Assembly: GCF_026339995.1 (NCBI RefSeq)
Contig: NZ_JAPEPT010000005.1
Span: 806,001 to 870,000, forward strand
From: Streptomyces sp. NBC_01481
GTDB taxonomy: Bacteria > Actinomycetota > Actinomycetes > Streptomycetales > Streptomycetaceae
Direction of reading: 5' to 3'
Length of the DNA stretch: 64,000 nt
This document shows positions 36,533 to 43,190 of the stretch, piece after piece. The notes under the pieces are model-generated. The model was not told the DNA's origin. It ran no database searches and saw only the letters and a list, made by a program, of their open reading frames with translations. Position 1 is the first letter of the stretch; every line of letters begins with the position of its first letter. Made by a program: the position numbers and the translations under genes.

Positions 36533-37669
36533 TCAGATGGGGAGTTGCCACGACAATCCGGAGGGCTCGCCCAGCCAAACGGTTTGTGTGTCGTCCGTGA
36601 CGGTCATGCCGAAGGCGGACTGATCGGGTGCACCTGCCTCCTGCCATGTCGTCAGCACGTCTTCCACCTGGTCCCACAGGCGCAGCGGCCCGTGTTGGTG
36701 CACGGTCCAGCCGTCTCCCGCCGGTTCCGTCCATGACTGGGAACCAGTGGCCACGTCCACGAGGATCACGCTGTCTCCGATGGAGACGAGTTCAGCGGAC
36801 GGGGCGGCGAGCTGGGCGAGGAAGTGTCCGGTCCAGTTCTCGATGAGGGCCGGGTCGACGAGGGTGGCACGGGTGGTGCCGGGGTGCAGGACGAGTTGCG
36901 GCCTGGGCGGCCGCTCGTGCGGGCGGGCGAGCATATAGCCGATGGTTTCGCCGGTGAAGCGTCCCGTCGCGGCGCCGTCATCGTCCATGGTGAGTCGGAT
37001 CAGGCCGGACGCGAGCATCCATCCGCTGATGGTGGTGGTGATGGTGCCGCCGTCGCGGAGTTGCCACAGCCACGAGCGGGGGATGCTGCGCACCGAGCAT
37101 GTGGCCACGATGGCGTCGTAGTCCGCGCCGTCCTTGTGCCCTTGGAGGCCATCGCCGTTGACGAGGGTGGGAGAGAAACCGGCGTCGTGGATGCGGTGGG
37201 CGGCCAGCGCCGCGAGTCCGGGATCGTATTCGACGGAGAACACCAGCCGTTCCCCCATCCGGTGGCAAAGGATCACGGTGGAGTAGCCGGTACCGGTGCC
37301 GATCTCCAGGACCTTGTCGCCGTCGCGCAGGCCCGCGAGTTCGAGCATCCGCACGACGAGGGACGGCAGCGTGCTGGACGAGGTCGGCCGCCCCGCCAGC
37401 GGGCCGGGCGCGTCAGCGGCGTCGATGCCGTCGACCTGCGTGACCCATGTGGTGTCGGAGTAGACCAGGCGCAGCCAATCGTCGACGCCGAGCGGGTCGC
37501 GGTGTACGGGCTCCCACTGGGCGCCGGAGGGCCGGTAGAACGAGGGGCCCAGGAAGAGTTCCCGGGGCGTGCTCTCGACGGCGGCACGCCATGCGGGGTC
37601 GGTGAGGTGGCCGCGTTCGGCGAGGGTGGCTGCGAGTTCGCGGCGAAGGGCGGCGGCGGTCGTTGTCAT
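36533..37669 (-). CDS. tgmC: PIMT-like methyltransferase of an ATP-grasp RiPP cluster
   Basis: A 378-residue homologue of protein-L-isoaspartyl O-methyltransferase, of the class annotated as methyltransferase of the ATP-grasp peptide maturase system (TIGR04188). The SAM-binding core is LEIGTGTGYSTVILCHRMG, with the upstream loop SSSTLPSLVVRMLELAGL; PRELFLGP and VYSDTTWVTQ are PIMT-like. Total length exceeds PIMT (about 220) because of a C-terminal domain of about 150 residues. In fuscimiditide and amycolimiditide clusters the equivalent enzyme methylates an Asp of the ligated peptide so it collapses to an aspartimide. The ATG at 37669 overlaps the ligase stop (ATGA), so it is co-translated. 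The symbol follows tgm usage and is provisional. Confidence 0.88.
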   Translation of the reverse strand: MTTTAAALRRELAATLAERGHLTDPAWRAAVESTPRELFLGPSFYRPSGAQWEPVHRDPLGVDDWLRLVYSDTTWVTQVDGIDAADAPGPLAGRPTSSSTLPSLVVRMLELAGLRDGDKVLEIGTGTGYSTVILCHRMGERLVFSVEYDPGLAALAAHRIHDAGFSPTLVNGDGLQGHKDGADYDAIVATCSVRSIPRSWLWQLRDGGTITTTISGWMLASGLIRLTMDDDGAATGRFTGETIGYMLARPHERPPRPQLVLHPGTTRATLVDPALIENWTGHFLAQLAAPSAELVSIGDSVILVDVATGSQSWTEPAGDGWTVHQHGPLRLWDQVEDVLTTWQEAGAPDQSAFGMTVTDDTQTVWLGEPSGLSWQLPI

Positions 37670-38637
37670 GTTTCGGCACCTGGGGGGTTGTGGAGCTGGT
37701 CGGCGATGGCAGCGGTGATCCGATGGGTGATGGAGTCGGGGAACCATGCCCATTGGCCGTTGGGGTTGCACTCGTAGAACCACCATCGGCCTTCCGCGTC
37801 CAGCCCGAAATCGAAAGCGCCGAATGTCAGACCGAAGGCGTCGAGGTAGGCGCGTACGCCCTTGGCCACGTCCGGGGGAGCATCATCCAGCTTGTACGTG
37901 AGAGCTTCGTAGTGACGTCGCCAGTCCACGCCGGGCGAGCCGTCGATGCGAACGGGGAACAGGCGCCGGCCGACGACCGTCATCCGGATGTCGGCGACCT
38001 TGTTCACGCGCTGCTGGAACAGATGCGCTGTGTGCGCTACGCCGTCGCCGATGCTCTCGGCGCTCACCTCGTCGATCCAAACGGTGAGCGCGTGGCCGGT
38101 CTCATCGAGGTAGTCGGTTTCCCTTAACGGCTTGTAGATCACGGGACCATGCGCGTCGGCGAACCGGCGTGCCCGGTCAGGGTCGTTGGTGATGAGGGTC
38201 GGCGGCACGCTCAGCCCGCAGCGTGCGGCCGCCGCGAGCTGTGCGGGCTTGTACTCGGCATCCCGGTTGCGCCAGGGGTGATTCACATAGTGCGCACCCG
38301 GCAGAGCGCCCAGAATCCCGCCGAGCCCGTACCGGGCCTCTTCAGCGCACCAGCGGCCATCCTGCCCTTCGATGCCGTAGGGGGCGGCGTACATGCCGGG
38401 GCGACGCCAGTACACCGACCGCACGCCGCCGATCTCCATGGCCCGGGTGGCCGTGCGTAGAAGGCCCGACAGCCCGCAGGAGTCGATTGCTGTGGTCATG
38501 GTGACGCTGTCTGGAAAGTTGCCGGGGTCGAGACGGACCACGGGCTGCTTGCGCCGGTTCAGTTCGCTGATAACTGTGTCGGCGGTGACGTCGTCCAGAC
38601 GGGTCACGACGAGCACAGGCGAGTTGCCGCCCGGCAT
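37666..38637 (-). CDS. tgmB: ATP-grasp ligase (graspetide synthetase, SAV_5884 family)
   Basis: A 323-residue enzyme of the family that joins Ser/Thr hydroxyls or Lys amines to Asp/Glu side chains of a precursor peptide (omega-ester/amide). ATP-grasp features include VIYKPLRETDYLDE (lysine of the P loop), FQQRVNKVADIRMTVVGRRL (the precursor-binding domain junction) and FDFGLDAEGRWWFYECNPNG for the magnesium-binding motif. A TTA leucine codon occurs at 38125-38127 (residue 171, in KPLRE), rare in Streptomyces and dependent on the bldA tRNA. ATG at 38637 shares TGATG with the precursor stop. Neighbours: precursor upstream, PIMT-like enzyme downstream. Confidence 0.92.
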   Translation of the reverse strand: MPGGNSPVLVVTRLDDVTADTVISELNRRKQPVVRLDPGNFPDSVTMTTAIDSCGLSGLLRTATRAMEIGGVRSVYWRRPGMYAAPYGIEGQDGRWCAEEARYGLGGILGALPGAHYVNHPWRNRDAEYKPAQLAAAARCGLSVPPTLITNDPDRARRFADAHGPVIYKPLRETDYLDETGHALTVWIDEVSAESIGDGVAHTAHLFQQRVNKVADIRMTVVGRRLFPVRIDGSPGVDWRRHYEALTYKLDDAPPDVAKGVRAYLDAFGLTFGAFDFGLDAEGRWWFYECNPNGQWAWFPDSITHRITAAIADQLHNPPGAET

Positions 38638-38888
38638 CAGTCGGAGTCTCCGGACTGGTCACTGCCCTGGTCGGAGTTGCCGTCAAGGCTCGTCCTCGTC
38701 GAGGTCTCCTTCGAGGTCTCCGACCGCTTGTGCCGGTCCAGCATCGGCACGCTGTCTCCGTCCTCGGTGATCCACTGGCCTGTCTGCGCGTCCGGGTCAA
38801 GGACGATCGCGGCGCACGGGAGAACGGTGGAGGCCGGGAAGGGCTTCATACGGGTGAGCCCCCAGGGTGCTACGGCGGTAGTCGTCAT
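38637..38888 (-). CDS. tgmA: graspetide precursor peptide with PWGLTRM leader
   Basis: An 83-residue precursor. The leader contains APWGLTRMKPFP at residues 7-18, the recognition element of ATP-grasp target peptides (TIGR04186). Residues about 52-83 form the likely core: RHKRSETSKETSTRTS supplies clustered Ser/Thr donors, and LDGNSDQGSDQSGDSD supplies acidic acceptors. Asp69-Gly70 is a suitable site for aspartimide formation by the PIMT-like enzyme two genes on. ATG at 38888 has AAGGTGAAC upstream, and its stop overlaps the ligase start (TGATG). The gene overlaps the HATPase gene by 92 bases in another frame, which is odd; a start at 38888 is still favoured because the leader motif begins there. 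Confidence 0.85.
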   Translation of the reverse strand: MTTTAVAPWGLTRMKPFPASTVLPCAAIVLDPDAQTGQWITEDGDSVPMLDRHKRSETSKETSTRTSLDGNSDQGSDQSGDSD

Positions 38889-39402
38889 CGTTGTTCACCT
38901 TCCGTGGTGGTGACGCTGGAAACTGGGTGGGGAGGGGGCGGAGCGCTTCGGTGGGCACGTCGAACTCGGCCCACACCTTTTTGCCGTTGGCGGTGGGCTC
39001 CCAGCCGTTGCGTGCGGCGAGTAACTCCACCAGGGCCAGACCCCGGCCGGCCTCGTCGTCACCGGTCGCGCACTCGCGTCTGGGCTCGTCCGCGTTGCCG
39101 TCGTGAACGACAAGGAGGAGACGGCCGTCGGCGTAGTACAGCCCGACCGTGGCGAACCCGCCGCCGTGCACGACGGCATTCGTGATCAGCTCCGAGGCGA
39201 CCAACTTCACGCTCTCCCGCAGCTCTTCGTCCAGCGGTACTCCCCACGTACGGACGTGGGTGATGACGCGGGCGCGGGCGAAGGCGACGGCGGATGGATC
39301 ACCGGGTACGACGATGCGGGCGCGGCGGGTCAAGGAGGACTCCTCGCAGGGGTGGGGGAGCGTGGTGTGGTTGACCGATGACTCTGGGTGGCTGGTAGTC
39401 AT
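38797..39402 (-). CDS. HATPase-type regulatory ATP-binding protein
   Basis: A 201-residue GHKL ATPase-fold protein of the anti-sigma/regulatory type found in hundreds of copies in Streptomyces. The N box is SVKLVASELITNAVVHGG and the G boxes are LVVHDGNADEP and GRGLALVELLA; the fold closes at GKKVWAEFDVP, after which about 40 unusual residues run into the precursor gene (92-base overlap in a different frame). ATG at 39402 has no ribosome site and lies within an inverted repeat; a TTG at 39333 with GAGGAG six bases ahead is the alternative, but third-position GC is high from 39402. It reads the same way as the RiPP genes and is probably the first gene of that unit. Confidence 0.82.
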   Translation of the reverse strand: MTTSHPESSVNHTTLPHPCEESSLTRRARIVVPGDPSAVAFARARVITHVRTWGVPLDEELRESVKLVASELITNAVVHGGGFATVGLYYADGRLLLVVHDGNADEPRRECATGDDEAGRGLALVELLAARNGWEPTANGKKVWAEFDVPTEALRPLPTQFPASPPRKVNNDDDYRRSTLGAHPYEALPGLHRSPVRRDRP

Positions 39403-39466
39403 TCAACGGGGGTACACCGAACGAGAGAACGGTCCATGCTGGTAAGTCCGTTGAATGCGTTGAATG
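39400..39466. promoter_or_regulatory. inverted repeats between the regulator and the RiPP operon
   Basis: CATTCAACGG (39400-39409) faces CCGTTGAATG (39448-39457), exact inverse, and a third half-site CGTTGAATG follows at 39458-39466. The left arm contains the HATPase start codon and the right arms lie just before the regulator gene. A shared operator for the divergent regulator is the likely reading. Confidence 0.65.
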
Positions 39467-39480
39467 CCAGGGGAGCTGGA

Positions 39481-40809
39481 ATGGGACGCACGCCGAACAC
39501 GGCCCTCGCCGCCTTGATGGCTGAGGCCGACTGGGGAAATGGGCAGCTCGCGCGAGCAGTGAACCGTGCCGGTGCGGAGGCGGGCCTCACCCTGAACTAC
39601 GGGGCCAGCACTGTGACGTACTGGCTCAAGGGCGCGCTCCCGAAGGAGGCCGCCCGGCCGGTCGTCGTCGAAGCGCTCTCCCGCCGGATCCGGCGGCCGA
39701 TCACCTGCGCAGAAGCCGGATTCCCTGGCCACACCACGGACAACGTCGCCAATCTGGCCGATCTCGTAAGGGGCGATATGGACCCATCACGACGCGGCGT
39801 GCTCTCGGCCGGGCTGTATTCGGCGGCGATGATGGTGCCGCGGTTCTCCGACGTGGGTGACCGGCTCGATGCCTCCGACGAAGACATCAAGGCCGGGCGT
39901 ACGGTCCGGATCGGACCTGGTGAAGTCGCGACGGTCCAGAAGATGACCGACCACATCGCGGCGATTCTCGACGACCTCGGCGGTGGCCATGCGCGGCCGA
40001 TGGCGGCTGCGTTCCTCGCGAACACCGTCCTGTCGTGGATGGACGCCGATGCCACGCTGAAAGTGCGTGACGACATGCTCGCCGCTGCCGCCGACTTCGT
40101 GTATCTCACGGGGTGGATGGCCATGTACGAGCGGGCGCACGGCCTTGGGCAGAAGTATTTCGTTCAGGCCCTCGACCTTGCGAAAGACGCACGGGATCAC
40201 GTCACTTACTGCCGCACCCTGAGGGGCATGGCTCTCCAAGCCTCGAATCTCGGGTACGGGCCGAAGGCGCTGGAGTACGCGGATTCCGCGGCGGAAGCGG
40301 CACCTGCCGCCGGCCCGAGGCTGACTGCATTTCTCCGGGGTCAGCAGGCCCACGGTGCGGCGATGGTGAAGGACCGGCGCCAAGCGTTCAGTCGCCTGCG
40401 CGAAACCGAGACGGCCTTGGCCAAGGCGGACGGCCGCAACGACGCGGTGGGCGGCTACGACCAGGCTGCCTATCAGTTCCACGTCTCCCATGTCCTGTAC
40501 GAGTTGGGAGACCTTCCCGGATCGATCCAAGCCATGCATCAGTCCAATCGGGCCCGGCCCGCGAACGAGCGTCAGGGTCGAGTTCACGCGAACGGCGTTC
40601 TCGCTTCCCAGCAGTGGGAATTCGGGCACATCGAAGCCGCATGCGCAACGTGGGACAGGTTCCTCGACGACTACACGGCGCTGTCCACGGCGCGGGGGGA
40701 CGAGCATTTCGCCACGCTACGAAAGGCTGTTCGGGCCCAGCCGAACAGCCGGGTCGTGCGGCAACTCGACGAGCGCGTCCGGGTGGTGGCACGGCAGAAA
40801 GCCGGCTGA
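39481..40809 (+). CDS. XRE/TPR-type transcriptional regulator, divergent from the RiPP cluster
   Basis: A 442-residue regulator. The N-terminus (TALAALMAEADWGNGQLARA, then GASTVTYWLKGALPKEAARP) is a divergent helix-turn-helix of the kind that accompanies ATP-grasp and similar RiPP clusters. From about residue 160 onward a helical TPR-like region (LQASNLGYGPKALEYADSAA, SHVLYELGDLPGSIQAMHQ) would bind a peptide or protein signal. ATG at 39481 has GGGGAGC upstream and gives the domain a normal arm; earlier starts extend into the operator. It lies opposite the HATPase-RiPP genes with 78 bases between. Peptide sensing is an inference. Confidence 0.8.
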   Translation: MGRTPNTALAALMAEADWGNGQLARAVNRAGAEAGLTLNYGASTVTYWLKGALPKEAARPVVVEALSRRIRRPITCAEAGFPGHTTDNVANLADLVRGDMDPSRRGVLSAGLYSAAMMVPRFSDVGDRLDASDEDIKAGRTVRIGPGEVATVQKMTDHIAAILDDLGGGHARPMAAAFLANTVLSWMDADATLKVRDDMLAAAADFVYLTGWMAMYERAHGLGQKYFVQALDLAKDARDHVTYCRTLRGMALQASNLGYGPKALEYADSAAEAAPAAGPRLTAFLRGQQAHGAAMVKDRRQAFSRLRETETALAKADGRNDAVGGYDQAAYQFHVSHVLYELGDLPGSIQAMHQSNRARPANERQGRVHANGVLASQQWEFGHIEAACATWDRFLDDYTALSTARGDEHFATLRKAVRAQPNSRVVRQLDERVRVVARQKAG

Positions 40810-40838
40810 CATCCGACCAGTTCTGCCGCTGGGGCTCC

Positions 40839-41693
40839 TCACCGGACAGGCTCCAGGCCCGCCCTTCCGCTCGGCGGGAGCGCGAGCAGCGTGAAGAGGC
40901 GGTCGGCCGCGGCGCCCCGGCGTACCACCAGCAGTGCGGCGAGGGCGACGGCGACCGGGACGCCGAGCCACCAACCCAGCAGGTGGACAAGGACGGAGGC
41001 GCCCACCGCTGTGCCGAGTGCCAGGCCGAAGACCGCTCCCAGTACGGTGCCGAGGATGCGGAGCCGGCCCGTCACCGGTGCGGTGGCCTGGCGCTGGCCG
41101 GACCGGAGCCAGTGGACCATCAGGGACAGCATCACCGGAACCAGCACGATTCCCATCCCGTAGAGCGTCAGCGCGACCGGCGAGGTCAGCCAGTCGCCCA
41201 TGCGCGACAGAGCTTCCCCAGGGCCTGGTTGCGTCGGCCAGGTTGCGAACGTCTCCCGGTCGGCGGAGAAGAATCGCTGGTACCCGCGGCCGTCCCACCC
41301 GTGGACGAGGATGAAGAACATGCCGGTGTATCCGACCCCGGCCTGGAGGAAGGCCGCGTATGCCCGGCCGGAGGCGATGAGGCGCGCCGCGACCCAGTAA
41401 CCGAGCACGCCCTGGCTGACGTTCGTCGCGGCGAACAGGGCGACCAGCCAGGCGGGCAGCGAACCGTGCCCGTCCGCGGCCTGCATCGTCTCCCAGTCCG
41501 GGAAGCCCCACAGCAGCCACGCACCGCTGGGCGCGAACAGCACCGCGCAGTACAGGACGGTCGCCATCAAGTACGGGTCCGACCACGGGCCGGCGTGACG
41601 CGCGGAGCCGGTCCTGCTCCTGAGTTGATGCGTGGCGGCGGTCGCGAAGCTCGCGCCGATTCCGTAGGACCAGAAGACATCGACCTGAACCAT
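40839..41693 (-). CDS. integral membrane protein under TetR control
   Basis: A 284-residue polytopic membrane protein with about seven hydrophobic segments (for example LMATVLYCAVLFAPSGAWLL, VALTLYGMGIVLVPVMLSLM, LGAVFGLALGTAVGASVLVH). I recognise no catalytic motif or transporter family. ATG at 41693 has GGAGAGGAG upstream and is preferred over an earlier in-frame start. A palindrome GGAATGAC-AC-GTCATTCC lies at 41709-41726, only 16 bases before the start, and a near-identical one precedes the TetR gene, so this gene is almost certainly its target. Confidence 0.75.
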   Translation of the reverse strand: MVQVDVFWSYGIGASFATAATHQLRSRTGSARHAGPWSDPYLMATVLYCAVLFAPSGAWLLWGFPDWETMQAADGHGSLPAWLVALFAATNVSQGVLGYWVAARLIASGRAYAAFLQAGVGYTGMFFILVHGWDGRGYQRFFSADRETFATWPTQPGPGEALSRMGDWLTSPVALTLYGMGIVLVPVMLSLMVHWLRSGQRQATAPVTGRLRILGTVLGAVFGLALGTAVGASVLVHLLGWWLGVPVAVALAALLVVRRGAAADRLFTLLALPPSGRAGLEPVR

Positions 41694-41708
41694 CGTGCTC
41701 TCCTCTCC

Positions 41709-41726
41709 GGAATGACACGTCATTCC
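41709..41726. promoter_or_regulatory. TetR-type operator 1
   Basis: GGAATGAC-AC-GTCATTCC, perfect 8-bp arms, immediately upstream of the membrane-protein start. Matches operator 2 at 42414-42430 in both arms. Confidence 0.8.
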
Positions 41727-41791
41727 GTTCTGAAGGCAGAAGCAGTGCAGAAGTAGGCAGAAGAAGTTGAGCGGTCCTGCGGTCCTGCGTC

Positions 41792-42394
41792 TCAGGGGGA
41801 GCCGAGGCCGTCAAACATGAGTGTCTCCACCGTGCCAATCCACGGCTCCCGCATGGCATCGGGGTCCTGTGCGTGCAGGAGCCGCACCGCCCCGGTCACG
41901 ATCATTCCGTTGACCGCGAGCCCGACCACCTGCGCGTCCACGTCTCGGCGCAGGAAGCCGCGGTCCTGTCCGTTACGGATGAAGGCGGCGGTGTACTCCG
42001 CCGCCGCTTCCATGGCCCGGCCGGCCAGATCCGGCTCGGCCCGGTCGATGGTGATGGCGTCGTAGAACAGGATGTGGCACAGCGCGGGTTCCGCGGCGAC
42101 GAGGTCGAACAGCTTGTGGCCGATGCGCCTGACCTGTTGTCTGTACTGCGGCAGTGTCTCGCAGGAGCCGGGATCCTCGTCGGAGAGGGCGTCCATCACC
42201 TGGCCCAGTGCGCGCGACACAACGCTGCGCGCGATGTCCTCCTTGTTCTTGAAGTACCGGTAGAACGTGCCGTGTCCGGCCCCGAGCTCCTGGGCGATGT
42301 CGGAGATGCCGGTCGCGTGGTAGCCGCGCTCGGCGAACACCTTTCCCGCCGCGCGCAGTATCGCGTCGCGCTTGTCGACAACACCCCTGGGCAC
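41792..42394 (-). CDS. TetR-family repressor
   Basis: A 200-residue repressor. The HTH is at residues 8-55 (RDAILRAAGKVFAERGYHAT, GISDIAQELGAGHGTFYRYF). The C-terminal half fits the TetR ligand domain (ALCHILFYDAITIDRAEPDL). ATG at 42394. Its own promoter region carries operator 2 (42414-42430) and the downstream membrane-protein gene carries operator 1, so a two-target autoregulated circuit is visible. The membrane protein is 98 bases downstream in the same direction. The ligand is unknown; related repressors often respond to lipids or drugs. Confidence 0.88.
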   Translation of the reverse strand: MPRGVVDKRDAILRAAGKVFAERGYHATGISDIAQELGAGHGTFYRYFKNKEDIARSVVSRALGQVMDALSDEDPGSCETLPQYRQQVRRIGHKLFDLVAAEPALCHILFYDAITIDRAEPDLAGRAMEAAAEYTAAFIRNGQDRGFLRRDVDAQVVGLAVNGMIVTGAVRLLHAQDPDAMREPWIGTVETLMFDGLGSP

Positions 42395-42413
42395 GGTCGC
42401 ACCCTCCCTCGGC

Positions 42414-42430
42414 GGAATGACATGTCATTC
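42414..42430. promoter_or_regulatory. TetR-type operator 2
   Basis: GGAATGAC-AT-GTCATTC, sixteen of its bases (GAATGACATGTCATTC) forming a perfect palindrome, 20 bases before the TetR start. It abuts the stop codon of the DUF6817 gene. Confidence 0.82.
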
Positions 42431-43057
42431 TCAAACCGGCGGTCGACTCCCGTCAATACCCCTGCGTGCACCGGAAGTTGGCGGTCCTTCAGCGACGGTG
42501 CCCTCCTCGTCCCGCAACACCAGCAGATCGCGCACGTCCTGCCACGCCGCCCCGCTCAGCAGCGGGCGCCACCTGGTGAACAGCCCCAGCAGCTCCCCGC
42601 TCCACTCCGCCCGGAACGTGTCGTTCACCCGCGCCAGGTCGAGTTCGTTGGCCGCCGTCAGTTCGGCGAAGTCCTGCCGTCGGCCCAGCGGCGGCGTATA
42701 CGTCCCGCCCGCGAAGCGGTCCCGGAAGGCCGCGTCCTCGTCCGCGAGCGTCCCGTACGACACCTCGCGGTCGCAGCTCGCGTAGAAGTACACGAGCTCC
42801 TCCGCCTCCGTGCCGATCACCGCCGCGAGCTCCGAACGCCGGTCCAGCGGCAGCAGGGCGTTCGCGAAGCCGTTCGTGCCGTAGAACGCGTGGCACAGGC
42901 CGGCCAGCTGCAGTTCAGGCCGCGCACCCCACTCCGACAGGCGCTGCCGGACCCGGTCCAGGTGGGCGAGCAGTGTCCCGCCCGGATGTTCCATCCCCTC
43001 GGCGCCGTGCTCACGCAGCAGGGCGACCGCTTCCCTCGTGCTACCCGGTATGTCCAT
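42431..43057 (-). CDS. DUF6817 (HD-like) protein
   Basis: A 208-residue soluble protein. EHPGGTLLAHLDRVRQRLSE then AGLCHAFYGTNGFANALLPL and VYFYASCDREVSYGTLADED are the conserved segments of DUF6817, whose His and Asp residues recall HD-type phosphohydrolases. Length fits the family. The C-terminal 20 residues (GPPTSGARRGIDGSRPPV) are low-complexity. ATG at 43057 lacks an obvious ribosome site. It is divergent from helD. Function unknown. Confidence 0.72.
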   Translation of the reverse strand: MDIPGSTREAVALLREHGAEGMEHPGGTLLAHLDRVRQRLSEWGARPELQLAGLCHAFYGTNGFANALLPLDRRSELAAVIGTEAEELVYFYASCDREVSYGTLADEDAAFRDRFAGGTYTPPLGRRQDFAELTAANELDLARVNDTFRAEWSGELLGLFTRWRPLLSGAAWQDVRDLLVLRDEEGTVAEGPPTSGARRGIDGSRPPV

Positions 43058-43069
43058 GGGCAGAAAAAT

Positions 43070-43114
43070 ACCCCGGAACCGAATTGACGACCGGGGTCAT
43101 TCTCTGCGTATATT
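43070..43114 (+). promoter_or_regulatory. candidate helD promoter with overlapping inverted repeat
   Basis: TTGACG (43084-43089) and TATATT (43109-43114) are 19 bases apart (GTATAT at 43108 gives 18), followed by an unusually AT-rich leader of about 77 bases. The dyad ACCCCGG/CCGGGGT (about 43071-43077 and 43091-43097) brackets the -35 box and may be a repressor site. Confidence 0.55.
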
Positions 43115-43190
43115 AAGTGTTTCCGTGTTCGCGTACTTTGAATAGCACGGAGAAGCTCAATAAAGGCACTGTATCGCGTCAGGAGCTGAA

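Noticed and set aside
36264..36734. Minus-strand frame between the PPOX gene and the PIMT-like gene
   Set aside because: Arg/Gly/Pro-rich without any family resemblance; the plus strand here shows a methyltransferase stub instead.
43058..43190. Search for a rifamycin-associated element before helD
   Set aside because: No long GGGGCTTGC-type palindrome is present; only the ACCCCGG/CCGGGGT dyad was found, so rifamycin control is not supported.
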